A DNA stretch of 64,000 nucleotides from Gonocerus acuteangulatus (GCA_946811695.1 OX328124.1:84014923-84078922); one strand, 5' to 3'; counted from the first letter of the stretch, positions 24,985 to 37,880 are shown. A program made the numbers and translations. The notes: a model not told the origin generated them from the sequence alone.

Positions 24985-26735
24985 AACATATATAGAAGGA
25001 CTTAAATAACAGAATAACGATAAACAATTTATAGTTTACTTATACTGAGATTATTTATAACGAGCCTTTCTATTTTTTTTTTTTTTGGTTATTTAAATAT
25101 ATAAACGATTAGTGTAATTTCCTTAATTTTACATACAAAGGCCCACCAATCAGTATGCATATAGAGCCCCTTATGCGCCTAGTATTTTATTCTAGAGACG
25201 ACACTGAATTCGAAGTGGTCGTTACCTGGTGATCAAACAAGGGCCGACATTACTGTAACTTCACAAAGGAAAAATATGAATTATTGATAAGAGTTCCTTA
25301 CTCAAGTTCTTTTTAGACAAATAGTTCAACTTATAGTGCTATATTTGGTCAAGTGATAGAAAAACATGGAACGCGTTTTCACTTAAACGGATGTAAGATG
25401 TGAAAGTACAAACGCTTCTCTTTAAGCAATGCGGTAGTATTTCTTCATTTGGTTTTACAACTTAGTTTACAACTTTTACTTTTTTTTTTCGTTTTTCCTG
25501 ACAAGTTTTTCATTTATTATTGTTCCATATTTAGAAGGTAATGCTACTTTTTTACACCACATCCAATGCATAGTGTCATAGGTAAAACTTATATTACAAT
25601 AAAATAATTGTTATCACTTATTTTGAAAACATTGCAATCAACCTACGGAGGATGTGTACTGATGTATTTGTTATTTACTTTCTTTAGAGAACATAGGCAT
25701 TTGGAAACTTTCAAGATAGACTAGAGGAGGATATTTCTCGTTTGCATAATTACACAGCTTGGGTGATAATTAACGTTTTAATCTCAAAGAAAAGAATTAT
25801 AGGTTAAGGATGTATTTGAAATGTTGACATTATATTTCAACGAAACTGAAGAAACCGACGCAAAATATCTTCCACCGTCGACATGAGAAACAAGGCATGT
25901 ATCAGGAATTAATATTATATGATTCTATACATATATGTGTATATGTCTACCTTATTAATTGATTATGAATGCAAATGTTGTACAATGCGATAGAAATTAT
26001 GTAGATAAAGTGATCATTTAATGGTTTTAGTAGACCTTATTGCTACATATATGTAGGTCTGTAAAAAAACTAAATAAATATATGAGAATAAATTTCATTC
26101 CTAAAATTCCACTAGGGGAATTGGAATTAAATATGATCTATGAGAAATACTGACCCCTCCCCCCCAAAACATGGATTCACTCATCAAAACCATGAATTAT
26201 ATTATGCTTGTAATAGGAGGGGTCCTATTTACTCAGAGGTCCAATTTACTCCTGCCATCCTTATTAATTAGATGCTTTGGAAAATATATTTTATTTTATA
26301 TCAGTTATATTGGCATTTATGCCTCGGCAACGTCAATAACTGCCGCGTTCGGGGATAATGTTACGGGTGGGCGTTCAGAAGAGACCGCCTGGGTAAAAAC
26401 GTTGAACATGAGTTCACACGTGATCTTACACCGTTGGTAAGTGAACTCGAGTCTTTGACAGCAATTATGCCGAATACTGGGTAGAACATTTGAATTATCT
26501 CATACTGTTCCAGTTGTTTTGAGATAAAACGCTGTAATCTTGATTTGCAAAATGAGTATCATTGAGTCCAATCCTAGGGATATTCCAAGTTAAACAAAGC
26601 GGTTGTCAGGAGACAATGTGTGCGAATGACACCCGGGTTGGGTTTTACAGCTTCTAGCACCCCCGCAGTTATTTACAACCCCCTCCCTCAGTTCTGTCAC
26701 GATAAAATAACAATAACAATATTGCGGCTGGAACT
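24985..26735. other. AT-rich non-coding stretch
   Basis: No supported gene or element. T-tracts occur at about 25073-25086 and 25481-25490. A frame at 26171-26440 is open for 89 codons but has no family support. Confidence 0.5.
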
Positions 26736-26737
26736 GT

Positions 26738-26900
26738 CGCTCGTAAAGGGCCTGTATACGGCTGAAACATAGAGCTGACTGCCTCGTATCTCAGCCCCTA
26801 GCGTTCGACTCCTAGCTGGCTCTTCCTTCTTTATGGCGAATTGATCTATTCCAGGGGGATTTTACTGCCTTCTCCATCCGCGGACAAACTCCGAAATACA
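26738..26900 (+). repeat. Possible diverged tRNA-like SINE head
   Basis: CGGCTGAAACATAGAGC resembles a tRNA A-box region, and 40-50 bases later GCGTTCGACTCC resembles a B box (consensus GGTTCGANTCC). The spacing fits a tRNA-derived sequence. The downstream body (ATTTTACTGCCTTCTCC and so on) does not match the other SINEs in the window and no tail or duplication was found. It could be a decayed copy of a third family or chance similarity. Confidence 0.35.
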
Positions 26901-27937
26901 TACATTCTCAAGGATATTAGATATTAATTATTTTTAGTAATAAGAAGTCTCAAATGAGACAATACCAAATTAAGAATCATAGCCATATTGTACAACTAGA
27001 ATGTACTAATGGCATTAAAACATCCTTGGTCTCGATAAACCACCTGTTTCCCTAATATTTCTTATTTATTAACACCTTTAGCTTTTCAGAAAAATTGTAG
27101 ATAATGTTATCAAGAGAGTTATCCGGAGAAGGTACAGTAACAAAGTAATATTAGTTGCATTTAAATGAGGTCGTACAATCCAATATTATGAAGTCAAGCT
27201 CGATGTCGATTCAATATTAAGTAATATTAAAGCAATATGACAAGAAAAGAATTTTATAGCAGTTATAAATTATTTAAAAAGTGTTAGAAGAATTATTTAT
27301 AATTTTAACAATGTAAGAGTGAAGATCCTTGAAATAGATTGATAGAGAAGTGGGGCCTTGCGAAGCTGGTAGACATGACCAGGTGGCTTGTTATAGCTTG
27401 CGAGAAAATATAAAGGTGTGAAATTCATTAAAAAGTCGGTAAGATTGCCAATTACTGTGTGAGGTGGTTTTCTAAGGGCTGTTAACAAGCGATTTACTGC
27501 CTAGTCTGTTCCTCCCTTCTCTCTCAGCAGGAAAATCACAAACACATACAATAAAAAATAAACAGATTGATGGCGTGGAACGTTCTGATGATCTTTTTAC
27601 ACAGATCTTAGTCTTAAGCAAACCAACCATTTAGAATTTGTATATATTAGACCTTAACACATTGAGTAGTACTGATGTCGAGAGAATTTTTTGTCTGAGA
27701 CGAGCAAGCATTAACGTCACAAGTAATAGATTTGTCATAGTGTGCGCAATTAATGAAAATGGGTAATATGGGCAGAAACAACAAGGTAACTTGTAGTTGG
27801 CAGTCAAAGTTTTCAGGAAGTCATTTATGCTGAATATATTTTGCTTCATGAATACAATTCTTGAAAAACATGTTTTCTGACAAGGCATTCTAAAATTATT
27901 AAATAGATGTGGATGGAGATAGTTAGCCGCTGTAGAG
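26901..27937. other. AT-rich non-coding stretch
   Basis: I see nothing recognisable here; scattered open frames have no support. Confidence 0.5.
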
Positions 27938-28275
27938 ATACGAAGACAGGTATAGTTGGGATTCGGCTAGGAGAAAAACGTCAGACTTTCAAAAAGAAAT
28001 CTGTATTTTGGACGTTTCGACTGCAACAATGGCAGCCTTCTTCAGCTAAAAAATATATACAACTTATAAGTAAAGTATATACAACTTATATACTCCGCTC
28101 ATTTCTGCCTGTCTTTTACTTACTGCTTGTACATTCTCTTTACTTATAAGTTGTATATATTTTTTAGCTGAAGAAGGCTGCCATTGTTGCAGTCGAAACG
28201 TCCAAAATACAGATTTCTTTTTGAAAGTCTGACGTTTTTCTCCTAGCCGAATCCCAACTATACCTGTCTTCGTAT
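27938..28275. mobile_element. 338-bp palindromic retroelement fragment with hammerhead-like cores
   Basis: Arms 27938-28075 and 28138-28275 are 138-bp inverted copies with no mismatch that I noticed, around a 62-bp spacer. Each arm contains, reading outward from the spacer, CTGAAGA, a stem GGCTGC/GCAGTC with a 7-base loop, then GAAA, then ACGTC that can pair with a downstream GACGT. In the right arm these are 28168-28174, 28176-28194, 28195-28198, 28198-28202 and 28231-28235. This is the conserved hammerhead core (CUGANGA, stem II, GAAA, stem III). Hammerhead motifs are known from the terminal repeats of Penelope-like elements. Stem I is weak here, so activity is doubtful. Confidence 0.6.
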
Positions 28276-29306
28276 TAAATAGATTTTTCAGCATGCCTTT
28301 TTCTGAGCTTCCTTTTCTTAGTTGTTGCCAAAACAGTTAGTCAAAGCAAACAGTGAAAATAAGAAAGTATCTTTAATTATTCAAATACCCTTTCTAAGGA
28401 AGAAGGTTAGAAAGAAGATTAAGGGTCAAAAGTATGTGTTTAAAAAGTTTATTAAATATTGTTACCGATTTTCCAAAGCTTATTAAAAGGAGTACTAGCT
28501 GGGATTTGCTGTTTTTAAATTTTTGCAAGATCTTTTTCAAGACATGTATCATAAATAAAGCCAAAATAATTCTAAATATAGAAACACTGTACTGAAGATT
28601 AATATCAATAAATATTTTTCTGAAATAATTCGAAGATGTCCTTCAACATTCATTTTTATAGGAATAAGAAGTAGTAAAACGATTTTAGAATTTATACGAT
28701 ATGTACTGATGTGAAATTCAATAGATTGTTTAGAATGGCCAATTAGAGGATAGGTTAGGTGTGAAATTTCTCTCAGTTATTGGTTTGCAGCGGTAAGGGA
28801 AGCCATCAATTGAAAGGAGTCGAGTGTGCGCGTGGGTGGACTTGCAACTTGTACATGTCTCACGTGTACACCAGATACCGAATCTCGATAACTTAGAAAG
28901 ACCTCAATATATCTGCATGTCTCCTACTGACATATTGCAATTTTATTATTTATCTTAATTCATTCGACTGGTGGCTTTATGTTGCACCATTCCAGATCTC
29001 ATTAGGACATTTTCTTTATTCCTGGCCAACATAATTCATTCATTTTTTTGTTGTAATTATGCAAAGTTCTGTAATGCTCCTTGCAATTTGTTAAAAATGA
29101 TTCATCTGGTAAGTCAACAGTAAAAAACTTCTTAATTAAGAAGAAATAAAGTAAATTCTTTGTAAAATTTAGAAGGGAAACCCCTTAGAAATACAACATT
29201 CATGTGAAGCTGATATGTTAACGTGATAACCAACTGTTCAATGTTGTAATATTTTTTTGTGTAACTAGTTGTCTGTAAAATCCATAAAAGCTAAAAATGT
29301 ACTCAC
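28276..29306. other. AT-rich stretch, probably intron downstream of exon B
   Basis: No further exon or element seen. By the phase of exon B it should be intronic on the minus strand. Confidence 0.4.
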
Positions 29307-29436
29307 GCTGTGATGTTGTTGACAAGGAGTCTTTGGGAGTCTGAACTGATGCAGAGGACGAAGTCTGTGTACCTCCTTGGCGGTCCTGCATAGCTGCAAG
29401 AGCTAAGAATGTTGCCATATTCTGAGGAAGCACAAC
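29307..29436 (-). CDS. Internal coding exon B, probably the next exon of the same gene (43 codons)
   Basis: On the minus strand the acceptor TTTCCTTTGTAG is followed by 130 open bases and a strong donor (CACAGC|GTGAGT). The exon begins in phase 0 and leaves one base over, so the next exon should begin in phase 1. The peptide begins VVLPQNMATFLALAAMQDRQ and ends in a Ser/Thr/Gln-rich stretch (QTSSSASVQTPKDSLSTTSQ). The first half is a short Leu/Ala/Met-rich segment that could be helical; the second half looks disordered. Exon A upstream on the same strand ends in phase 0, so the two join in frame as ...NYTPPR|VVLPQN.... The intron between them would be 19.7 kb. I see no further exon in the window. 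The protein family is not recognised; a single-exon false positive is possible because no transcript was available. Confidence 0.58.
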
Positions 29437-31448
29437 CTACAAAGGAAATTTTCATTTATTAGTTTAAAGAAATAGCGGTTTAGACACTTAAAGCTAGATT
29501 CTATGCAATATTTCAAAGTGAACTAGTATATTTCGAATTGTTTTTCTCTTCAGCTTGTTAATCTTTTTTGTTAGAGCAGAAAAGCAGCATAGACGTATTC
29601 AGATTTTCGTAGAATTCATGGATCTCGCTCGTTGATAAATTAACTGCTGTAACAAGGATAGTGTTGCCTATGCCATTAGCACAACAAATTTTCCAAACTG
29701 TCCACTGCGATGAGTGTTTAGAAAAAAAGAGAAACCTTAAATAATTGATACAATTTAATATTATTTTTGACAAACGACTACCCATGGTGATTATTCAATG
29801 GACTCTAATAAAAACTTTACAAAAGAAAGTCATTTTATGATTAACGAAATGTTTATAGGAAAGGTTATGTCCTTAGGTGGAAGAGTGGATAATGTTCCTT
29901 GCTCTAATGCGAGGGGCCCAGACCATGGAGAACGCATCAAAAGTCTGTTGCAGGTATAAAAATTAGATTTAGGCTTCTAATGGGCATTAAATTATGGGCC
30001 AAACTATAAGGAGCATTTAAGGAAAGGCGCCCAGGGCAAAGAGGGTAAAATGGTTTGATGAGTTTGGGGTTCATCCTAGCATCTCTAAATGAGAGAACAC
30101 TTAGGGTTCATGGAGAGGAAAAAAGAAGACATGTAAACGTTTTTTTCCTCCAAGACTACCTCTTGGATAATAAATAATGATTCATGGAGTTGATTGCAGC
30201 TTTTAGAAAATATTTTCACTTAAGCGCGCCCTAAATTCGTTGTTAATACGTTGAGTGCCGGAGTATTTTCCTGGTTTCTGATCTTAGTATGTGAGCGCTT
30301 TCAGTCTAGCGCAAGAATTATTAACGAATTAATCTACAAGTTTTCACATGTGTGGAGTTGGGCATTATTTTAATAATAGTTATAATCCCGGTCAGCAGGA
30401 AAAATTACGCATAATTCGAAGTTGCCAGGCCAATGTGTTAACAAGTAGCTATAGCATATATGCAGTGGTATGAAAACAATACATTTAATCCAATCATTAA
30501 AAAAAAATATACTATCTAATATTTATATATTTACATTTTTACGTCCACTCATGCATTACACATACTTTTGGGGTGGATTATTTACATGTTACCACCGTGC
30601 CTTACCCAGGGCCTTCGTACTATCTAATAATAGGATTACAAAGTATTGAAGTCGGAATGATTTTCATCAATTTCTTGATGGATCATTGAGGATTGCATCG
30701 GTTATTATGACGTCCAAGTGATGAGGAAAGAAGGGCGAAACAACTTCACTGAACCTCAGACTTTGAGGTCGTTGTTCAGAAAAGATATTATCCCACAAAT
30801 CGACTTGAATTTTCGATTTCAGCTCTGACCGTTGAGTTCAGACTTTAAGATTCTGTTGTCAATGTTAAGACACTTTGACCTCATGGATGATGATGTCCAA
30901 TATAGTGCAAGAAACAAAAGCTTGTACTTCGAAAACACCGAAATGCCTCGAGCACCAACGAAATTACAATCATCAAAAGTGATGGAAGAATATTGAGAAA
31001 TAATAGGTGGGAAAGGGATCTTGATGATCAGTGGTAAATCTAAAATCAACCATAGCAATTGATATGTGTCGTTACGAATCGCGAAGGGGACCACCCGCAA
31101 AAGGTGAATGGTCTTCCGTAATGATCTGGCTTTTCGTTGTTCATGCTATCGGATTGGTTACAAATATTCAGCAAGTGCGGAAATAATTTTGTTTGTCATT
31201 CGACGCAAAAAATGTATAGATGTTCAATATTATTCACAGTATATATTGAGTGAGATGTGTGTAAGAAAATGAGAAAAGTTTTTTCTTCAAAATTTTGGTT
31301 AAAAATTTATTAATTTGTTAATTGTAGATGATTACATTCAATTATAAATTAATATTTTTGATCCAAACAAAAAATGAAAAGTTAAGACTCCTCAGCCAGT
31401 GGTTCACAATGGTACACATATCCGTGTCTCTTAAAATTGTTTAATCAC

Positions 31449-31496
31449 TTTTTTTTCTTTTTTTACGGCGCATCTATATCTAGGTCATTAGCGCCG
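31449..31496 (-). mobile_element. Tail-only retroposon: SINE 3' hairpin plus A-tract with target duplication
   Basis: On the minus strand the insert is CGGCG...CGCCG (stem bases at 31492-31496 and 31466-31470), then TAAA and an A-rich tract. It differs at two positions from the same region of the SINE at 8325-8360. The flanks GTTTAATCAC (31439-31448) and GTTTAATAC (31497-31505) are a near-duplicate target with one indel, and the inner G can be assigned to either side. There is no tRNA-like head or SINE body, so only about 35 bases plus the tail were inserted. Confidence 0.7.
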
Positions 31497-31546
31497 GTTT
31501 AATACTTATTCGCATAATAAATTAAAAAAATAAAAATGTTTATCGT

Positions 31547-31548
<2 letters not shown>

Positions 31549-31579
<31 letters not shown>
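31549..31579. repeat. (TA)n microsatellite
   Basis: Pure TA tract of about 31 bp, followed 45 bp later by a C-tract and an A-rich tract (31625-31660). Confidence 0.9.
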
Positions 31580-31582
<3 letters not shown>

Positions 31583-32226
31583 TTGCATAAATTAATTATT
31601 GACATATAATTCAGATTTAATATCCCCCCCCCCAAAAAAAAACAAAAAAAAAAAAAAAACATTAGGCTGCTACACTTATTTCTTCGTTACCCGACAAGCA
31701 GAATATATGTGTAGTAAATGAAGTTGGAGAGCGAAATAAATGCAGAAAATATATTCGAAAAACAAATACATAACAATTAGACAGCTTCTTCATGATCTGG
31801 CTTTTCGTTGTTCATGCTATCGGATTGGTCATGTATGACTACCTTAAATGTGATGGAACAATATCTAATGAATCCAATATTCTTGTCGAAATATGAGGCC
31901 CATTATGTGACTTGATTACAACTTTAAACCTAAAAAATAGAACACAAAATCGCGGATACGTTCTTAATCCATAGGAAAAATATTCTAACAAATTTTTGAG
32001 TTGTCAATTATTAAATGACACGAAACATGTAATCTGACACGCCCTGTTCACATTTTCATCTTCGCCATCCAATTAATACCATAGGATTATGTAAATCCGA
32101 ATGGCCGCCGAACCCGGGAGAAAAATCAGGAGTTCTTCGTCGCAGTGATTGATCACTCCACGAAGAAGCTGGACAAATCATTTCCAAGACAAATGTATTC
32201 CTAATTGTGATTGAGTTTGTCAAATT

Positions 32227-32326
32227 GTTTGTTGGTATTAAATGCCTTATCTCTTGAAGGATATGGTACCTCAACTGTTTGTTGGTATTAAATGCCTTAT
32301 CTCTTGAAGGATAAGGTACCTCAATG
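32227..32326. repeat. 50-bp tandem duplication
   Basis: Two 50-bp copies (32227-32276 and 32277-32326) contain GTTGGTATTAAATGCC, TTATCTCTTGAAGGATA and GGTACCTCAA, with about one difference. The unit is not a multiple of three, so it shifts the minus-strand frame that crosses it, which argues against coding. Confidence 0.85.
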
Positions 32327-34168
32327 TTATTTGTTTGTACCATAAACTCGTGAAGACTAAATACATGAAACCTGCGGTTGTAAAAAAACAAAACAAAACA
32401 AAGTACATTAAATAGTGTACTGGGTATGTTTTGAGCTTCTACTTTAATATATTGAATTATACTGCAAATATATTTTTTGCATTGTACTGTTATTATTATA
32501 TTAGTATAATTCAACTAACTTTTTTTATATAAATAAAATAAAATGAAACTAGACTACTTTTAGGTTTCTAAAAAAACAAATTGCACGCTTTTAAGTATAG
32601 ATTTATTATTTTTTATTAAACCATCAAAAGCAATGAGATTTAGTCAAAGAAGAAAAAAAACGCTTTACAATTTAAGATATTAAGGTAATTTTTTATTAAT
32701 AGTTGTCAAGTGGAAACATTTAATGGCTCAATAACATGGGGAATAACAAGAATTTAGATGGACCTTAAAATCCATGGACATTTTGTTTATTTTATCTCTC
32801 CTCTCCACTTTTGGAAGTTGCATAATAATTATACACTTACAAAATAACATCATAACTGCTATTATTCTTTAGTTGTCCGGTAAGGTAGGGGAGGTCGTCA
32901 CGCAATTTACTTTTTCTGACAGGACGGTGTTCCAGGTATCAAAAAAGGGTCGGAAACGTGAATAAATATAATTTTTTTGTTCTCCTATGGAATGATGAAA
33001 CGGAAAACCGTTTTAGTACTACAAAATGAGCAATCAAGTAAACAAGAATGGGAATTGTACTTCTGAATTATACGAAGGGATTGTGCTATCGAAGGAAAGG
33101 TTTGCGTCAAACAAAGGTTTTCGTTTTGAGGGCTTTGGATAGAATGAGGACTATCCTTGAGCCGGTGGAGGTGTAGATTGTTAGAGCATTGTCGAACCGG
33201 GGACATGCGGGCAGGACAATGTCGGCCCGAGCATTCAGCCAAATAGACTTGTTTAAGTAGTTCTCCTCGGGGGTGTGACAAAAAGAGGGAGCCGTATCTG
33301 ATGTAGAGCAAGCGGTGGAAAAGGGTTGCAGCACAAGGCGACTCTTGTCACTCGGAGCTAAGGCAAAAAACCGCCTCGACGATCAATATTAAAACAGATG
33401 CCCAGGAGAAGGTTCGGTTGGGGACCCATCTGCGCCGGATACGTCTGCGGCAACCCTTTCTCTCGGCCGTGTAATGTATTTACACCGCTCTTTTTAGGAC
33501 GACTTCTTTAGACCGACTCTTCAGGTTTGCAAACATTAGAAAAAAAGACGAATTTTTGTGGGAATATTTACATATCGCTTTGTCGAACTGTCACAATAAA
33601 CTTATCTACACAACTCTCCCTTTGAAAAACTGGATTTTTGAACTGAGAAAATAAGTCTGTTTGTGTACTTATCCAATTTACAACTATCCTGTAAGCGGCT
33701 TGTATGTCATTGAGAGTTTATCTACTGGTGGCACCCCTTTCTATAAATCCATTGCGAATCAGGGAGCACATCGTTAAAATAAAGTTAATCCACTTCACGC
33801 TGCATTCGAACCAGCATAAAAACTAGTCGCTCAGTTAGCGCGTCCCTTTTGGAATACACTTGGGATATTGACTGTGCAGAGTTATTTGTGAATGTTCTTG
33901 AAGGCGTTTTTAATGAAACTCAAAAAGGCGAATCTTGAAGTCATTTGCATATCGTTAATCTTTGAAGCATTATTTTAATTTTTAAGATAGATAGTATTTA
34001 GATTCTACGTTATATTCCTAACCCTGTATAGAATAGCAAATTTCAAAAGGATTAGTTCTTCCTCTCCTCTTAGCCCTTATGACGGCATAAAAATAAAACG
34101 TTGGCAAAAATACATTTTAATTAAAATGCAATTTTATTGAACTATTAAGACAGAGCAAGACTATCGTT

Positions 34169-34203
34169 TCTCTCTCTCTCACTCTCTCTCTCTCTTTCTC
34201 TCG
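34169..34203. repeat. (CT)n microsatellite
   Basis: CT-repeat with a few interruptions (TTTCTCTCTCTC...). No other feature seen between 32330 and 36430 apart from A-tracts at about 34695-34714 and a GC-richer patch at 33090-33500 that remains unassigned. Confidence 0.85.
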
Positions 34204-36446
34204 TTGAAAAGAAAAAGTTTGTGATGTAGGAGAGCCGGCCAATATGGAACTTATTAAATATTTTTTACAGTGTCAGTGGGATCGTCCAAACGTTTTTAGT
34301 GTTTTAGTGGCATTTCTGTGCCACAAACTACCAGGGTAATTCATTACACCTGATCTCATAGTTGAAGCTGATATGATTTATTCACACTATAGAATAAATG
34401 CAGACTTAAGATTTTACAGAAAATACAACAAAAGTGACTTCATAGAAGAGAGAAGTGGGAACATTAGTTTTAACATACATCATGATTGCCAACAAGAAGT
34501 GTACATATAACCGATGTGATTATGCAACCAGAAGATTAGTGAGCGCTACAAATAGGCGACATTCTAGAAAAGGAATGAGGCGACGGGAAAGTTTCCACAA
34601 GAGGAAGAAGTCTATATTTAAACTGGTAGGTCAGGCATTAATTTCTATCAATTCACTCCAATCAAAGGAAAGACCTCTTCAGAGGCAATAAATGCAAAAA
34701 AAAAAAAAAAAAAAAAGAATAAGATAGAACCGACGAGTTTTGGAAACATGTAGTTACGCTTATTGACTGCCGGACACTTGGTATCTATTCGTTTCATTAT
34801 TATTTCATTTTTAATACAATTAATGGACCAGGATACAACTTCTAGCAAATTTAAATTTGAACTGTACTGCGTGACAGTATTATATCATGTTCCGGAATTT
34901 AAAGCTCTGACGATAGCAATGGGACCTCACTGATTTAACTTTTTCTTTTTTTTTGCATCAGTGTAACTTATTGTGGAACAGAGCTATAAGTGATGTGATA
35001 AGCCTAAAAGACTTATGGCCAATAAGTCTTTAATGTGTTAAGTACACTTTACCATAATAAATGTTAAGGATGTCTAGTGATTCACGTATGTACCGATAAA
35101 AACAAATAAGTTTCAAATAAAATGTATACTCTTAAGAAAGACTATCGGCATATTTTATTCTAGTTTAAACATCTAAGTTATTTCATTGCCACAATCATTG
35201 GAGCATTAAAACTATAACTTATGTCTCAGTAAATGCACATATATCAACATTGGAATGATTAAAAATGTTCCTTCTTTCGAAAGAAATATCAAAGACTATA
35301 AGAATGATATTGTTAGTTTTTTTCCCCCCAATACCTTTTTTTCCCTGTTGAACCGCGATTCTTAGAAAGATACTAAGGGTAGACAGGCTGTCTGAAGTAA
35401 AAATAGCAGGTTTTCACGGTCTGACCTGGGTATAGAGAGATGAACCTAAGCTACACCTGCTCGCAGATCACATTTTACACAATAACATCTACCTGCTCAA
35501 GCTAATAAAACTGTTTTCTCTTTCCAATGCCAGGAACAGAAAAAAACAATACAATGACGAATGATGTATGTGGTGAAACGTTAGATATTTAATTAATGAG
35601 GGGAAATAATAATATTTATATTCTAATAATATACCTTTTGTTGGCAGTCTTAAACTAAATCTTAAAGCAAAATATGTTCAGAAGGAATAGGAATTTGTAA
35701 AGTCATTTTATTGATCAACATTGAGGTAATGTAAAATATTACGCTTACTATTTGCCGAAGTTATCCAGTAATTCTTCAGTGGTGTTCCTCATTAGGAGTT
35801 ATAACTTTGAAAGCATCAATATAGATGAAAAAAAAAACATCAATTGTAACACATCCTTTTATTTTTATTTTAAAATATATACTATAACATGCCCATCGGC
35901 TTTATATTCTAATTTTATTAAAACCTAGAGCTTTATTACAATAATATCAATAATAGACGTAACATTGTACGGGGGGAACAGAGACTCCAGTGAGGAAAAA
36001 TGAATGCTACATGAGCACTGAAAAGTATTACGGTGTGCTAAACCGTTTTAACAACAGGATGCTACCTCCTAAAAAGATACTGCAGTAGTTAATAAGATAA
36101 AAACTTTCACGAAAGGCAGAAAACGTCTCGCTAATTGCATACATTTTTAAAGGTTAATTGTTATTTCGTTTACTGTTGGGAAGAAAACTTAATTTACTCA
36201 GTTCCTCCGAAATTAGAAGAAAACAAGGGCTTTAATAAGGTGGAAAAATTATTCTGCTGAAAATCAGCAAAGAGAACATGCGATTCAATAACTTAATTGC
36301 TTCAAAACTTTATAAAAAACTTTAATTTGTCAAAATTAACTTTATTACAGGAATTTAAGTTTTACGGTGATTTACATTCTCATAAACCTTTCAGTTTAGG
36401 ATTTTGATTCGGAGATTTTTTTCATGTTTTATTATATTATTCACCC

Positions 36447-36654
36447 GGAGACCCGGTAGCCGTGAGAGTTAAGGCGTGAGCTCTTAACACTCTGTGCCAA
36501 AGGTCGTGGGTTCGATTCCCACTAGGGGTGGTGGCTTTTCTTTCGAAAAAAGAAAAGGCATCACCCCTATCCTGGCTAGAAAAGGGTGGTAACCTATAGA
36601 TAACCCGTCCTAAAATTCGTAGTTAATAATAAATGGACGTTAAAATTTAAATAA
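36447..36654 (+). mobile_element. tRNA-derived SINE (family A), full length with 13-bp target duplication
   Basis: The tRNA-like head carries an A-box-like GGTAGCCGTGAG and a canonical B box GGGTTCGATTCCC (36508-36520). The body includes a small inverted repeat around CTTTTCTTTCGAAAAAAGAAAAG. The 3' region reads GGTGGTAACCTATAGATAAC, then a hairpin of CGTCC (36606-36610) with GGACG (36635-36639), then TTAAAATTTAAATAA. The 13-bp sequence ATATTATTCACCC lies directly outside both ends (36434-36446 and 36655-36667). Spacing of the head suggests a tRNA with a long variable arm, but the parent tRNA cannot be named. Confidence 0.88.
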
Positions 36655-36740
36655 ATATTATTCACCCATTCAAGTACTGGCCTCGCCCGACTTTGCTTAA
36701 CTTCGGCGAACAACGAGCACCGGTGCCTCTTGAAGTTGTT
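36655..36740 (-). repeat. 5S rRNA-derived SINE fragment, interrupted by SINE A
   Basis: On the minus strand GCCGAAGTTAAGCAAAGTCG is followed by GGCGAGGCCAGTACTTGAAT and GGGTGAA. This is the middle and 3' part of 5S rRNA, including the box A region of the internal promoter. The GGGTGAATAATAT end is the sequence duplicated when SINE A inserted, so the 5S-derived piece was there first. The shared 3' tail hairpin was not found on the other side. Confidence 0.75.
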
Positions 36741-37880
36741 AAATCAACTTTAACTGTAAATATGTCGCATAGTTTGTGTTGTTTTGACAAATTGTTTGAG
36801 ATGATTACACTTACGAATTTATTGACTCATATTTTCATTTTAATACACAGACTGTCACGGTTATGATAAGAAATCCATTGACACCTTGTTGGTCAGGACT
36901 TAATAAGGCTTAGGCGAGAAAATCACATGAGAACGATAGGTGTTATCTTCAATATGACAATATTCTTAACATTATTTTTTTTAACGGTTTTTCTAGATGT
37001 TTCGCACTCTATGTGAGCTTCTAGCAACTAGAAAAAATATTTCATTAGTTTAGGCCAATGAACAGTGTATGGAGAAATGAAACATGTTGTTAACTATTGG
37101 TACACCGATAACCATTTTCTGACAATTTAAAGAGAAAGTTGAATAATAATTCACTTAATAAACGACAACATATGATACATTTCTTTTATTGTACTACCTC
37201 ATGCAATAATAGAAAAATGTATTTTAATTCGCTTTACAGATCATATAAAAGATAGTTGGTGAGAATATCTGAGATTTCAGTCTCCTCCGAATTGGAGCAG
37301 TGAAAAAATAAACTTACATAATAACAGGCCACTAAGCAACGGGAAAAATACGAGTTATTGGGCTAAGAAATATCTTTCTCTATTACTGTTTTTCAATTTC
37401 CTTTTGGTAAGACAATGAAGCGGACTTTCCTTATACCACCTCCGTCAGCGGTAGTTAAACGCCTTGGATGATATTGCCGTGAAATGTATTAATGTCTCAT
37501 TGTAAAAAGGAGAAAAATAGAAGATGGGAAGATGAGATAGCATTATCCAGGTAGACTCCTGACTACATATATCAAGCTATTAAACGGAAAGATTCTACAA
37601 GATAATCTATCCTTACTCATTTAGAAGGAAATTTGACTACAGGATTCCTACACCATTAAACTGACTGAAAAAATGAAGAATAACTTCTAAACTTGGATCA
37701 TAGTAATCAGAAAGACACTATGTTTTGGGAAAACTACCCTTTAAGTTGCAATATCCCAGGGATCCAGTATATTATTGTTTTCAAATCTTTTGTAGGTAAT
37801 AAATATTTTTAAACTATTTTCAGTATATTTCTATTAAGAATAATATTCCTGAGGAACCAACACTTATTTTAATTTAAAAA

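Larger units (their letters stand above)
31121..31829. repeat. Spaced 38-bp exact direct repeat
   Basis: A 38-bp sequence beginning ATGATCTGGCTTTTCGTTG and ending CGGATTGGT occurs identically at 31121-31158 and 31792-31829. The 633 bp between include AT-rich DNA, the tail-only retroposon (31449-31496), a (TA)n tract (31549-31579) and C- and A-tracts. The identity suggests a recent duplication or the ends of an element; neither copy shows terminal inverted repeats. Confidence 0.8.

Noticed and set aside
27907..28294. Two similar peptides encoded on opposite strands
   Set aside because: They are the two arms of one DNA palindrome read in the same frame, not two genes.
32056..32514. 152-codon minus-strand frame, the longest in the window
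   Set aside because: It spans a 50-bp tandem duplication that is not a multiple of three, shows no splice sites or family motif, and is AT-rich.
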